Source of the DNA: Mesocentrotus franciscanus
Taxonomy: Eukaryota > Echinodermata > Echinoidea > Camarodonta > Strongylocentrotidae
Assembly (NCBI GenBank): GCA_037976565.1
Contig: CP137675.1
Coordinates: forward strand, 11,984,534-12,048,533
DNA: 64,000 nucleotides
Direction: 5' to 3'
The notes below the pieces were generated by a model. It worked only from the letters and a program-made list of their open reading frames with translations. It did no database searches and had not been told where the DNA came from. The position numbers were made by a program, and so were the translations under genes. Shown one piece after another: positions 33,621-45,403 of the stretch (position 1 is the stretch's first letter; every line of letters starts with the position of its first letter).

Positions 33621-33925
33621 TTAGCCGTATTATTCCCTTTTAGCTTTGAAAGCTATTGCACACACTCTTCTACAGGTAAGGATAAATGAAAGTTAGTGAG
33701 CCAGACAAGGGCATGGATGTGACAAGTGATGGAATTCCTCGTTGCATCCTGGAAACCTTGTTATCACATTCTGACCTAGACCTAGTGCTAATTTTTTAAA
33801 TCAGAACAAAGGATTATCATTGGCATAACTATTTAGTCAATTAACCCAATAATAGATAGATATAGGAGAATGAGATGAGGATAGGAAAAAAAAAGAGATA
33901 GAGAAAGAGCTATAGCTAGACTGAA
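33621..33925. other. Non-coding sequence
   Basis: CTTCTACAG|GTAAGGAT at 33676 is donor-like but has no supporting upstream frame. Confidence 0.4.
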
Positions 33926-33941
33926 GGACAGGGACAGCAAA

Positions 33942-33978
<37 letters not shown>

Positions 33979-34130
33979 AAGAGAGAGGGAGAGAGAGAGA
34001 GAGAGGGAGAAAAAAAAAGTTGGAGTAAGAGAAATTTCGGGTGGGGGAGTGGAGTTAAGGGAGACGAGAGGGACAGGCAGTGATACAAACAGACATGGAG
34101 GTAAGAGAGAGAGAGAGAGAGAGGGGGGAG
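33926..34130. repeat. (GA)n-rich region
   Basis: GA runs at 33945-33970 and 33980-34006, and again at 34105-34124. Confidence 0.93.
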
Positions 34131-34789
34131 AATGTACTTCAAAAATTTCTGTGGTATACTGCTATACATCACAACATGTACATAAATATATCTCATATAT
34201 GTTATGTACTGCATGTGATCTACCATATAACACTGTGAATAGTAACCTTTTTAAGCATCTGGAACCACACATATTTCACCAGACCAAGGAGTAAGTGTGA
34301 AACGTGAATGAACTTTTATATCAAATCAGACAAATGTAGAAATATGGTACTGATTACTGACATGAGAGATGAATTGCTTGCAAATCTCAAGTTGCATTCT
34401 CATTTATAGAAACTTTATGAGTGAGAAAATTGCTCTGGAGGCTTTGAGAGAGAGTGCGAATCATGCATTGTTCATATACATGCAAGCACTATTCAAGAAA
34501 TTTAACTCATTAACCATTCCTGAATGCTAATCACACCCGAACAGTCTTTCATGTGCACATTTGCTTCAAATTTGTGAATGCATGGACTTCATAAAAGGGT
34601 GATTTTTATACATGTTCTTTGTGAAATACTTCCACAGGCTTTTGTACAACAATCATTGAGCAAACTTCTCTTGATAAGCTGGAAAATTCCACCCCAGATA
34701 TTGACATTTCGCAGTCTACATGTATGGTGTACATGTTAACAGGATATGTCTGTTTGCACGACTAATCATGCATAGGTTGAATTACAAGG
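34131..34789. other. Non-coding sequence
   Basis: AT-rich with nothing recognised. Confidence 0.5.
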
Positions 34790-35420
34790 ACGTAGGTGTA
34801 GTGTGAATGCAACCATCATGACTGAAGCAGGAATTTGGTTGCATCAGGCTCATGTAAATTTGATTATTAATCTCTGCGCTTAGAAGAATAAATTTTTGTG
34901 ATTAAAAAAAAGGTGGAGTGTGAATACAATCACTCTGACTGAAGCTATCAGGTATTCAAAAGCAGGAATCTGGTTGCAGCAGGCTCATGTGAAGCCAATT
35001 CATCAATCTATTCGATTGGAAGATGCAAGTAAGTTTTTGGGAAGATATATATAGCTGTAGTGGGAACACTACCACTCTGACAGAAGTTATCAAGTACTCA
35101 AAAAGCTGAAATTTGGTTGCTGTAGGTTTTTGTTTTTTGCAAGTAAGTTTTTGGGAAGATATATATAGCTGTAGTGGGAACACTACCACTCTGACAGAAG
35201 TTATCAAGTACTCAAAAAGCTGAAATTTGGTTGCTGTAGGTTTTTGTTATCAAATTTTCTCCTTAATCTATGTACTTGGAAGGATAGGATTTAGTTTGCT
35301 AGAAAGATAGTTGTAGTGTGAATACAACCATTATGACTGAAGCTATCAAGTATATAAAAAGCAGAAATTTGGTTGCATCAGGCTCATATAAACTGGCTCA
35401 TTAATCTCTGCGCTTGGATG
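34790..35420 (+). repeat. Five-copy array, about 115-130 bp period
   Basis: Each unit holds TGTAGTGTGAATACAACCA, TCTGACTGAAGCTATCA, AGCAGGAATTTGGTTGC, then CAGGCTCAT or TGTAGG. The two central copies (35025-35138 and 35139-35248) are almost identical over 110 bp, so the latest duplication was recent. The outer copies are more diverged. Confidence 0.88.
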
Positions 35421-36390
35421 GATGAAGTTTCATTCAGCTCCCTTGGAGGCAGACCGGTATTTACTATGTATTCACAGCTCTTCCAATTTCACATGCCAAC
35501 ACTTATGGCTGCAATCAAATGTGCATATTCAGTGATAACATTCAGTAAATCAAGTTTTGATTTATAGATAGAAATTATATTCAAGTGATATGACCTACAT
35601 TTCACTGACAAGAGGGGGGAGGTGGGGGGGGGGGGCGGTGTAAATCACAAATCATTTCTAAAGGCCATTGTTTATGATATTGGATGAAAGCTAGGGCTTC
35701 AATCGGTCATTTTTTTTTCAACTGCCGTTGGCAAATGTTGATTGCTATGCCACTTAAAGATTAAGTTGAGTTCTGGTCATGCGATTGCAATTGTGAAAGA
35801 ATCAACGTGGAATCGTAAGTATTGGTGTGTACTGCAAGGTTCTGGAATCTTCAAAATAATAAGAAATTTGGCCCAGTCTTGGTAGAGGTAACAAGCACTG
35901 TACACAGAAAAATAAGGGACTACACAAACATGTGGCATAAAAATGAGGCCCACATTTTCAAGTGGTTCCATGTCATATTTAGAATATGAAGGCATTTGAA
36001 GAGCCATGCTTTTCAGGGAACATTTTTACTCTAATGTACATCCACACTTGCATAATATCAATGAAAATGCTCACAAATTAATTTTCACCTCTTCCCAGAA
36101 CCCAACTTTCTCTTTAATGCATGAGATGAAATAATTTTTGCACACTTGGAATGGAATTAAGTATACAAAATACAAACCAGCTTTACTTGACATAGTATGA
36201 AAGAATATAGTTAGACATTGATCCTGTCTATTGAGAAAGCATGTATTGTGGGATGAGTCCACATCTACTCCAGATTGCAGACCTTATTTGCGCACATACT
36301 TTAGCAATGATACCTCGGTTATCTGTGTTTCATAAATCCAAATACATTAGACATGTCTATTCAGTAATTACATTTTGCCTGCTAGATGGA
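35421..36390. other. Non-coding sequence
   Basis: A G-rich run lies at 35613-35637 (GGGGGGGGGGGGCGG). No coding or repeat element was found. Confidence 0.5.
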
Positions 36391-36607
36391 TAGTGAAGAT
36401 GTGGTAAAGTGGTTCATTCACTTGACTCTTAATCCAAGGATTGAGGGTTCGACTCCCATCCCTGCACTACATTTGCCAGTCTCAACCCAGGTGTAAATGG
36501 ATATCTAGTGACTGCTTGGTAATAGTAATTACAGGGCCCTCATGAAGAACAGCATGATGCTGATTAGGCTTTGCTAGGTAAACAAAATTATTGAACATTA
36601 TTATTAG
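36391..36607 (+). mobile_element. tRNA-derived SINE
   Basis: A tRNA-like head contains a box A-like TGGTAAAGTGG (36402-36412) and a perfect box B GGTTCGACTCC (36446-36456). A body follows with CAACCCAGGTGTAAATGG (a word common in marine-invertebrate SINEs) and ATT-type tail repeats at 36590-36607. The head does not fold into a full tRNA with paired acceptor ends, so this is a SINE and not a tRNA gene. RNA polymerase III promotion is expected from the two boxes. Confidence 0.85.
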
Positions 36608-36944
36608 CATATTCAAAATGGAATATCTGTAAGTTTGAAAGGAAGGATGATGGTAATGAAAGAAAGGAATGAATTTCAGGAGCTAAGACACTACTGACGT
36701 ACATTTCTTAAATTAGCAGTTATCGGAAATGTAAACAAGTAAGATGGTGTTTGTAAGATTCTGGGTGAAAATGATTTACTAATAATCGTTGTTATTGTTG
36801 TGGCCTTAGACCATTGAGAAAACATATTGTGTCTCTAGTAGTGCTTTTAGCACATGAATACTGTGTGTAGGCCCATATTAAAATAACAAAAGTTTCATTC
36901 AGCATTAAGCCTGTCAATGTCCTGTTTTTAAGATGTTTTATATT
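36608..36944. other. Non-coding sequence
   Basis: AT-rich with nothing recognised. Confidence 0.5.
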
Positions 36945-37687
36945 AATAGCTCTAAAAACAAGTAGGTGCTTGAGATCCAATACAGATGTTATACAAAAAC
37001 TTTATCAGATGCTATTTTATAGACAAACTGCATCCTAAAACTATGACACATCTTTACATAAGTTATGCAGGTTCTGCTTCCTGTTTATGCTAGGAAGTTT
37101 GTAAAAAAAAAAGAAGAAGAAGAAAAAGCCTCTTCTGTTGTAGAATCAAGTTGAGGTAAGAAATATCCCTGCATTCACAGATTTGAAATGTGATTTGTTA
37201 AGACGCTATGGCTCATCCTTTCATGTGCATGTCCTTACCCTTGTAAAGAAAGCTTTCTGTATTGCAACTCATTGCTACTAAAAATGATAAGATGATTATG
37301 AATATATGTTAGTGCTGCAACAAGAGCTCAATAGTCTTGTTTCATGATGATCTATAAATATAAATAGCCCTAAGACCAGTAAATGCAACTGTTTTCTAAA
37401 AAAATACATAATATATAAATACTATATATGTTCTATCCAAAGTAGCATGCACCTGACATTTAAACTTAATAAACTTCATTTATAGCCCTCTCCTAAACTA
37501 TGACACATCTTTAGATGTTATTCAGGTACTCCCTCCTTTTTCATGCTAAAAAGCCCCTGCAGTTGTAGAACCAAGCTTGAGTAAAAAGAAATCCATGCAT
37601 TTGCAGCTTTGAAATGTGATTTGTTAGGATACCATAGCTCATCTTTTCATCTGACCTTGCCCTTGTATATAGAAAGCTTTCTTGTGA
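36945..37687 (+). repeat. Two-copy tandem duplication, about 430-460 bp
   Basis: AATAGC(T/C)CTAA begins each copy. AAACTATGACACATCTTTA is at 37038 and 37496, TTTGAAATGTGATTTGTTA at 37182 and 37609, and AGAAAGCTTTCT at 37247 and 37671. The first copy gained an (A)n(GAA)n run at 37106-37128. Confidence 0.85.
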
Positions 37688-39540
37688 TTCACATGTATTA
37701 TGTGATATGAAATACTCTCCAATATTCCTCGGAGAGAGCTACGATTGAGATTACGTGAATCCCTCCTCGGTTTCCACAGGCTCCCATACCCCCCATTTAC
37801 CCTAATATGGATGTATGCGCTGCGTCGCTCTCAATTTATTCAGCCAATTTCAGCACCGCAAACATCCATAAATTGCACAGATATGCATGACATTTGAAAA
37901 TGGCTTCCACATTTTTAGCTCAGAGTGTTTTTGTTTTTTTATATGAGAGAGTAGGAATAAGCAAAAATATGATTTATAGACATCCCAATTCTGTGGGATA
38001 CATTTATGTTATTGAATAAGTTTTTAAGTATCTTTGGCATTGTATTAGGAAGATGGAAAGTATGAGGGATTGTAAGCTTCCCATTCGTATTGGATTGTCT
38101 GCCGGCTAGTTTTATTTAAATCAATTGGAAAATTTGATGAATTAGGATGTAAAGTCAATGGTGAACATGTACTTGTTATTTTTTGTGCTGAACATATTCT
38201 TCCCTGAGTAACACGAGAAGACATATAATTTCACAAATGTTTATTATTTGATTCTTTACAAACTACTTTGATTTTCTGTGTGGTATGGATTTTTGTTGAA
38301 ATTTGTAATTTGGCTCTCTCAATTATGGTATAGTTGTATCAAAAACTTGCGCTGAGTCAGGTTGCATCAGTGTGCATTGTAACAAATGACCTTACAATGT
38401 AGCAAAATGACTAACAGATGATTTTTTAAAATATGATGGAGCAAAGTCTCTGTTGGGAAACAAGCTTTCAAGGAACTGAATGGGACATTTGTTGTTGTTG
38501 CAGTTACTCCCATCTTCCTCTCAAAAAAACCCACTTAGATATTAAACGGGTCATGGTTAAATGGTCGGACCCTCATGTACACAATTAAGATAAAGTTCAT
38601 TCTTATCATACTTCTATTAATAAGCAATGCGATAAGGGCAGTCTGCTCATTTTCATGTGATGCCGCCCTCATGGGTCCCATTTTGTACAGGTGCACATTC
38701 TGCCATTGAAAAGTAGGGTAAAGTTGGCAAAAGGGATTCGATTCCAAACTGTTAAAAAATTGGGAAATGAATCAAACATGGTTGTCCCCTGCAAGATTGA
38801 TGGGTCCCTGCAAGTTCAATATTTGTAGCAATGATTACCCCCAATTGAAATGTTCAAATTCATTTCTCTGGACCAAGCCTATTGGCAGACTGTCGAACAA
38901 GCAAGCCTGGCTGGTCTACTGTGGAGTCGTGTTGACTTTCCCACATTTCATGTGCGGGACCCGCGGTTCATGGCGCTATGGGCACTGTTCTTGCCTCTAA
39001 GGGGGAAGTTGGTACTTGTAAAAAGAGATCCTTTGATGTGACAGTGTGCCGTCTATCTTCACACCAATGGTGTCAGGGTTTGGGAGAGCATTGTAGACAT
39101 GACAAAAGCATGATGGACAAAAGACTTGTTTTCGTGATATGTACACAGTGTCTTATCATTATGAATGTGTTTTTTAAAGAGGATTTCAAGGTGATGGGAA
39201 ACACTGATTTTCTTTCAAGAGATAAAAAGATTTGTGTTTGAGAGGTTTTTATCAATTTCTTACCAGGGCATGGTACTTCAGTAAAATAAGCTTATTAGGC
39301 ATAAGTAAATAACAAATATCATAAGGTTTGGTGTAGCTCAGATGTGAAGTTGAAGGTTCACTCATTCAGGCATATTGGCATGAGAGACAGAAAGGGAGAA
39401 AACAAGATGTGTGTCCTGGAGGTACAAAGAAAGTTCATGTCAGTCTTTCTGTTTCTGTTTCTGTTTCTTGGTTTTCTTTATCTTGCTCCTTTCTGTGCCT
39501 CTGTCCCTCGTCTGTCTGCTCTTTCTCTTTCTCCTTTTTT
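37688..39540. other. Non-coding sequence with GC-richer patch
   Basis: Around 38850-39010 base composition rises and two frames overlap (38767-39000 and 38850-39041), one containing the run DFPTFHVRDPRFMALW. I recognise no domain and see no good splice pair, so no gene is called. Confidence 0.4.
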
Positions 39541-39803
39541 GGACCCTCTCTCCCTTCCTTCCTCCCTCCCTCCCTCCTTCCCTTCCTCCTTCCCTCCCTC
39601 CTTCCCTCCCTCCTTCCCTCCCTCCTTCCCTCCCTCCTTCCCTCCCTCCTTCCCTCCCTCCTTCCCTCTCCCTCCCTCCCTCCCTCCCTCCTTCCCTTCC
39701 TCCCTCCCTCCTTCCCTTCCTCCTTCCCTCCCTCCCTCTTCCCTCCCTCCCTACTTCCCTCCCACCCTCTTTCCTCCCACCCTCCCCACCCTCTCTCCCT
39801 TAA
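39541..39803. repeat. (CCCTCCTT)n pyrimidine array
   Basis: About 30 units of CCTT/CCCTCCCT on the plus strand. The 227-, 147- and 130-codon Pro/Ser/Leu-rich frames crossing it are artefacts, open in all frames because the array contains no stop codon. Confidence 0.95.
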
Positions 39804-40329
39804 CATACATGTATCTATTTATTTCCTACCATGTTTCCTGTTCTTTGTTTAATTTGTTCAGATCATGTTCTGTCTATCTTGTGTCAGCACATCTCCACTT
39901 CTATACCTGTGCCGTGCTGTCATTCAAATGTACACCTGTGGTCCGTGTTAGCTGTAGCAGAAGTATAAAGAGAGTTGTTTATTTGTACTGTATACCTAAT
40001 CATAACACATCCCTCACTCAACATTGATCCTACCACATCATAAAGCTTGGTTGAATAGTCATTCAAATCATAGAATATATTTCTACTTAGTATTTCTATC
40101 AGGCATATGCTACCAGTTAAAGATTGATTTATAGAGAAATGTAATGTATGAATGATGATGAGTGAATCATATACTTTAGACAGTTAAAGTGCAATTTTTA
40201 TGGTGTTAATATTATACATGACCACCCACTACTATGTAGGGACTCCTTTTTTATTAATAGATTAATTGATTGATTGATGGATTGACTGAGTGATTATTTT
40301 GTAGATAGTCGACATGCATTATTATCCCC
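39804..40329. other. Non-coding sequence
   Basis: TGATTGATTGATGGATTGAC words at 40264-40290. Nothing else found. Confidence 0.5.
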
Positions 40330-40457
40330 CATCTGAGGGAGTCGGGACTAGGATTAAGGATCAATGTCTCACCCAATTACACCAGTGCATAGGTTTGGTC
40401 TTGAACCCTGAAGCCACTGGTTACAAGACCAATGCTCTACCACTGAGCCATTGCCCA
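40330..40457 (-). mobile_element. tRNA-Thr-like SINE
   Basis: On the minus strand a tRNA-like head has box A TGGCTCAGTGG (40440-40450), an anticodon-arm-like GGTCTTGTAACC, and a box B-like GGTTCAAGACC (40397-40407). The rest continues into a body ending near CCCCCATCTGAGGG. The D-arm and anticodon-arm text is close to tRNA-Thr (TGT). The T-loop deviates from GTTCGAA and no paired acceptor stem is seen, so it is scored as a SINE and not a functional tRNA. Confidence 0.82.
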
Positions 40458-40613
40458 CCCACTTTTTAATGGGATGTTATTATTTATGCCAGGCCCCTTC
40501 CCCCAATGTCTATTTTTTGTTTGTTTCCACTAGCGATTGCCTACCTTAATATTTCAGTGGGGTGTTATTCAGAGCAAGCCCCCCCTTCCCCCATTTCCTC
40601 CCCCACTCCTCAA

Positions 40614-40615
<2 letters not shown>
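40458..40615. other. Non-coding sequence
   Basis: C-rich patch at 40575-40612 just before the GA run. Confidence 0.5.
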
Positions 40616-40687
<72 letters not shown>

Positions 40688-40688
40688 A
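40616..40688. repeat. (GA)n microsatellite
   Basis: About 57 bp of pure AG followed by AAAGAGAGAG. Confidence 0.96.
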
Positions 40689-41292
40689 AAGTATTTATTT
40701 TTGTTTCTACTAGCCAGTAAACATTTGTCCCTCAAGAAACCTCATCATGTCTTGCTGCCTTGGTTCAATGCAAAGCAAGTTCAAATTTGACCTCAGTCCA
40801 GTTAGCTAAGGTCACACAACTTCTTGACCCTTCAATTTACATCCAGTTGTCATCAGAAGATATAGTGCTAACAGGTTAGACAGGTCAAACATGTGCTACT
40901 TCCATATCAATTAATTTTAATCGTGCCAATGATTAATTATCTCCATTAAAACAAAATTGTCATTATTCCATTCTAATTGAAAAGCAATTATTATTAATAT
41001 GCAGACATCTCAAGTACACACGTCACTATAAACCTGCAAGCTTTATTTACGTCACTATCCTTTTAAGGTGTACGTAATTTAAAGGAAATTCAATGTATTT
41101 TATTTTGGGGGCTATGGAGCAAAATTAATCTAAAGTGCCCAAGAAGATCTATGAGACTAACAACAAGCAAAAAGATAACATTTTAGAATAATAAGTGTAA
41201 AGGCTAGGTGCACAATTACATGTATGTGTGTAAAGTTCACTTTTATTATCATTACAAAATTGCAATTTGGCTCTGCAACAAAGTTGTGATCT

Positions 41293-41293
<1 letters not shown>
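40689..41293. other. AT-rich non-coding sequence
   Basis: No recognised feature. Confidence 0.5.
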
Positions 41294-41338
<45 letters not shown>

Positions 41339-41384
41339 AATTTATCTATCCATCCATCTATCTATGTATCTATCTATCTATCCA
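41294..41384. repeat. (TATC)n microsatellite
   Basis: About 11 perfect units, then impure ATCCATCC/TATG units. Confidence 0.96.
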
Positions 41385-41593
41385 CCTGTCATCTGCCTGT
41401 CTGTCAATCACCTATCTTTGTCATCTTTAATCATTTTAGAAATGCACATAGAAAATGATGGAACATAATTCTCTTATGGCTCACTTAGCAGTATTCATTT
41501 TGCTTAAACATTCGATTTGTCATTTCAAGCATTTTAGAATCTATAGATGAATGCACAATTTAAACATGTCAAAGACTTCCTTTTTTCGTGTGA

Positions 41594-41796
41594 AAGTGTA
41601 ACTTATCTTCCAATCTAAAATGCTCAGGCATTGTCCTGAAAAAAAAAGATTGGCAGCAATGTTCTGTTGAACTTGGCAATGAACACTCTCCTATCATGCA
41701 TATAGATGAATCCACCAAACAGCATTTAACTGAATTAAATCAACTGCTTGCAGCCAGCTTCTTCCAAAATTGCTTTTATTCTATGAAGTTACCTCA
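41594..41796 (+). CDS. Weak candidate exon ending at a GTAAGT donor
   Basis: CCTCAG|GTAAGTTTT at 41797 is a consensus donor, preceded by about 200 bases open in the frame that reads ESTKQHLTELNQLLAASFF near its end. No convincing acceptor is fixed: AG sites exist but pyrimidine tracts are poor. The peptide is unassigned. It could be chance. Confidence 0.2.
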
Positions 41797-44025
41797 GGTA
41801 AGTTTTCCCCACTAATGTGATTTACGTCGCATCAATCAATAATGCAGTCCTCACTTCTGCTTCCTCATTTCAAACCGCATGCCCATAGATTTAATTACTC
41901 AGGTAAAACTGGAATTTAGTTCTCTTTTCATGGCAGCATGCGTGTTTTTGAGAAATTCTGAGAGTTTGAATCAAAGATTGTATTATTTAATTGTTTTTTT
42001 TTTAATTTAGCAGTAACATCAACGGCTATTGGAAGATATTGTTATCAATGATAGAAATGTGATAAAAGAAACAGAAGCTATATTGTATATTATCAAATTA
42101 CTGTAGTTATAGGAAAAACAGTGTTTTTAAATTTGCTGATTAGGTGCATAATTGCATTTTTACATCTTCCAAGTTAAGTCACTCCTAAAACAAACATACA
42201 GATAGAAAACAAGCAATGCAATTGGGCAATTAACAAGTCTAGAAATACTTGTGATATTAGTGCTTTGTGTACATTTCACTCAGAATAATCTACACAAAAT
42301 GTGTCAGCTAATGAGCTTCATCTATTCAGTGAATCTTGTAATTTACTTGTATACCACTCTGTTATTAACTTGTTGAATACTGTATGTTCTCGTTCCCATA
42401 GAATCAACACAGGGACCCCCGGTTCCCATAGACAATGGGTTAAGTACATACTTTGTCATTTTTGTCATTTTTTTTTTACCAATGATCCATGAATTCACAG
42501 AGAGAGTTGGAAGATTGCCCAATTGCTAAAAGTTTACAAGAGTCGGAACAATACATTTTTTTTTCTTGAAAGGAGGAATTCCCCTAGAATTAAATCAATC
42601 GTAATTCAAGTACAACATCTTGGTGTTTTCCCCTCTAGGTTTGAAAAACCCACTTGTTGCTTCGGTGATATAGAGAGAATTTAATTACAGATCAAGTAAC
42701 ATTGAAACTCTAGTTTGCGGGATGGTGGTTACAGCATCCTCTTACATTGAGGACTACCTCGGTTATTCGCAGGTTTACTTACGTAAATGTTGTCGGACTG
42801 TGGGCATCTGTGTATCTCCAGCCACTGAAGTCATGTGGACTTGAAATACCTGTTTAATTATACAACAGACACAAAGCTTGAGTACACAGAAAGCTTCAAG
42901 TGTCTGCCTTGTCTCTGTATTCTTTTTTAGAACATTCATGTGGGTATATTTGTTTGGTTTCAACTGTAACTTTAAAGCTCAAATACCTTTCTGTCAAATC
43001 AAAATCCTTTGCAAAAACTTGACATTAAATTGAACTATTGAACCATTGTGATGGCTCACTTAAAAACTTTTATTCTCTATAAAAACTCCAAATATTTCAG
43101 TTTGGTAGAAACTTATGTTAGAGGTTTCCATCATTGAAGACTGAAGTAATGGAAGCAAATCTTCTGAAAAGCCTTGCAAGAGATTGGTAAAGAAATTACT
43201 GTTTTCTGCCTTTTCTTTCAAGTACGTTCAGCAATAGTGAGACATGAAAAAGAGGAAATGTTTTTCTTACTTCCATACTGGCAGACCCCCTGCCCCCTCC
43301 TTTCATCCCCTGACATTATATGACATTTATTTTTATGTACATTTAGCAACAGAGATACAACACAAGAAAAAATACTAGCTTTTCTTTATTCGATCCTGGC
43401 AGCCTCCTCTCCTCCAGTGCCCCCCCCCACCTCTCAAGTCAATTTTCAGGAATTTTCATTTGAGGTGAAGCAATTTGAAAAAGATTGCTGACTAGATGAT
43501 GTGATGGCAGACTGTTTTATGGAAGACGGTGGTTATGAGTATTTGATAGAATCATTGAAACTGTCATCACTTACAAGTGACTCACCTTAAAGATTCCATT
43601 ATTGTACCTTTCCCTTTTATTCCTCCCCAGTTCGTATATCAGTGAAGACAAAAATAAACCCTGCGTGGTCTTGAAACAAGGAGCCCTCCGGCCGAATCGT
43701 GCACAAAAATAGGACCTACATGTATCTCTCCAGCTCTTGAAACCGCGCTTTGCCTCAGTAATGCTTGGATTCTGGAGGGCAGAGTCGCGTTACTGTGTTT
43801 CTTCCTTGTTTTATTTGAGCTATGCTAACTTGTTTTAAAATAGACCACAGCAAAACAGGATGTTTGCATCCTACTTATTTAATGAATGCTTATAGATTAC
43901 TTCTACACTCTCATGTGCAATACATTCATAAGTTTCTGATTATATCGTTCAGAGATATTATATCCATTTGACCTTCCTTTGAAACTGACATTTCTCAGGA
44001 CTTATGTCACTATCTTATTTAAAGA
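41797..44025. other. Non-coding sequence
   Basis: Mostly AT-rich. The segment 42403-42437 (ATTCTATGGGAACG-type when read on minus, with TTAACCCATTGTCTATGGG) resembles the founder of the 28-bp minisatellite. A C run lies at 43422-43429. Confidence 0.45.
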
Positions 44026-44352
44026 AATGATTTCATCTCTAAAATTCCACCCTTCCATGACTTCATACCTGGATACCAAATATGAAAAACATAAGTTTTC
44101 TGTAATCTATCAATTACATAGCCATGTTCGGTAATACGTGCCTTCACGGTTGTTTCATCGCAAAGCATGCCGGGATAGAATCTAGTACGCAGTAGATTTT
44201 CACCTTCGCCGCGATCAGCTGTTCCATTGCCAGCAACGGGCTTTTTATCCTGTCGAATCAACATGACTTCATAATCTTGTACAGGATCCGTTATTCTGCA
44301 GTTATTTTCTTTCATTCCAGTATCATTTGTACGGTAAGAAACCAAAGTCTGT
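44026..44352 (-). CDS. Protein-like frame, possible exon (minus)
   Basis: On the minus strand an open frame of about 109 codons follows TAATCACAG at 44353. It contains NDTGMKENNCRITDPVQDYE and, further on, FYPGMLCDETTVKARITEH. Near its end TATCCAG|GTATGAAG (around 44067) could be a donor. Base composition and residue order look protein-like. I do not recognise the family. A frameshifted inverted copy lies at 44528-44770, so this may be an exon duplicated in inverted orientation or coding DNA carried by a transposon. Confidence 0.35.
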
Positions 44353-44380
44353 GATTATGTATTTTTATGACGATCCTTCA
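44134..44380 (-). repeat. Inverted pair, left arm
   Basis: About 247 bp whose reverse complement matches 44528-44770, from TGAAGGATCGTCATAAAAAT through AAGGCACGTAT. The spacer of 147 bp is unrelated. Confidence 0.9.
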
Positions 44381-44527
44381 ACCTAAAACACGAATGTTTA
44401 GCAGTTTAAAAAGGCAAACCATCGACGCAAACTGTACACACACACATTTGAACATATGGGACTATATATTGATACAGCGGAACCCACTCTCATTAGCCCA
44501 CTTTACTGTATTATCAGCTTTATTTTT

Positions 44528-44770
44528 TGAAGGATCGTCATAAAAATACATAATCACAAACTTTGGTTTCTAACCGTACAAATTATACTGGAATGAAAGA
44601 AAATCACTGCAGAATAACGGATCCTGTACAAGATTATGATGTTAATTCGACAGGATAAAAATCCTGTTGTTGGCAATGGAACAGCTGATTGCAGCGAAGG
44701 TGAAATCTACTGCCGGACTAGAAATCTGTCCCGGCATGCTTTGCGATGAAACAACCGTGAAGGCACGTAT
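44528..44770 (+). pseudogene. Inverted pair, right arm: broken copy of the frame
   Basis: The sequence parallels the minus-strand frame. Relative to it, this copy loses four bases in the stretch GATGTTAATTCGACAGG. The frame then meets TAA soon after, at GACAGGATAA. Substitutions are scattered. It therefore looks like the decayed partner. Confidence 0.6.
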
Positions 44771-45077
44771 AGAGAAAGACAGAACACAGTCCAACTACAT
44801 TGGCTTTTTAGGAAGATATTGCCTTGATCCCTGTTTTCCCTTTCTAGCCAAAACAGTGAATCATCATTTATTTTTGAAAAAGGAAAGCAAAACTCTTAGA
44901 AATGTTCCAATTTCAAGGACATGGATGACTTTATACTAATCCTATCACAAAAAGTTAGATATTTTATGTTTGCAAGACTGTGCATCCCCCTCCCCCCCCG
45001 CTCCCTCAGGTGTACTTTATATCTCTTTAAATTGTGTTATTAACTGCTGTAATGTTAAATTCTTGTCGCTCCTGTAG

Positions 45078-45230
45078 GTAAATGACGCCAAATATTTGTT
45101 CCTGTTCCCGTTCCCTCTCCTCTGGTCGGCCCATGTGAGAGGCAAAGCCTATTTACCTAGCAGCATGGCAAATGCTCTGAGGATTGTTCAGAGTGTGAGA
45201 ATGCCTGTACAATGCGATGATAATCACGAG
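45078..45230 (+). CDS. Candidate 153-bp exon, unknown protein
   Basis: CTTGTCGCTCCTGTAG is a good acceptor, and CACGAG|GTATGA follows. The 51 codons between are fully open and phase 0 at both ends. In-frame stops lie immediately outside on both sides (TAG before, TGA after), so the open frame coincides with the splice-like borders. Residues include FPFPLLWSAHVRGKAYLPSS and NALRIVQSVRMPVQCDDNHE. GC content is higher than in the surroundings. No family is recognised. Confidence 0.38.
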
Positions 45231-45274
45231 GTATGAGCCATTAATGGTCTGAGATGTGTTTGAATATCCCCAGG

Positions 45275-45403
45275 GGTGTTGCCTTTGCCCTCTTGAAGCG
45301 CCTACACCGGTTCTTCCACCGCACCCCGTTACCCTATGCTGAGAAACACTGCGGATTACCTCCACCACAAACAACACCACTGTACAAAGGACCCTGCTCC
45401 TGA
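45275..45403 (+). CDS. Candidate terminal coding stretch downstream
   Basis: After AATATCCCCAG an open frame reads GVAFALLKRLHRFF, then PYAEKHCGLPPP, and ends at TGA (45401-45403). It lies 44 bases after the preceding candidate exon, too short for a normal intron, and the phases do not join simply. It may belong to an alternative structure or be chance in a GC-richer island. Confidence 0.22.
   Translation, partial: GVAFALLKRLHRFFHRTPLPYAEKHCGLPPPQTTPLYKGPCS

Noticed and set aside
36402..36456. Possible tRNA gene
   Set aside because: Boxes A and B are present, but the acceptor stem does not pair and a SINE body follows.
39344..40027. A 227-codon Pro/Ser-rich frame, the longest in the window
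   Set aside because: Almost all of it is the CCCTCCTT array; frames of similar length exist in the other phases and on the other strand.
40397..40450. Possible tRNA-Thr gene on the minus strand
   Set aside because: The T-loop departs from the consensus and no paired acceptor ends are found; it continues into a SINE body.
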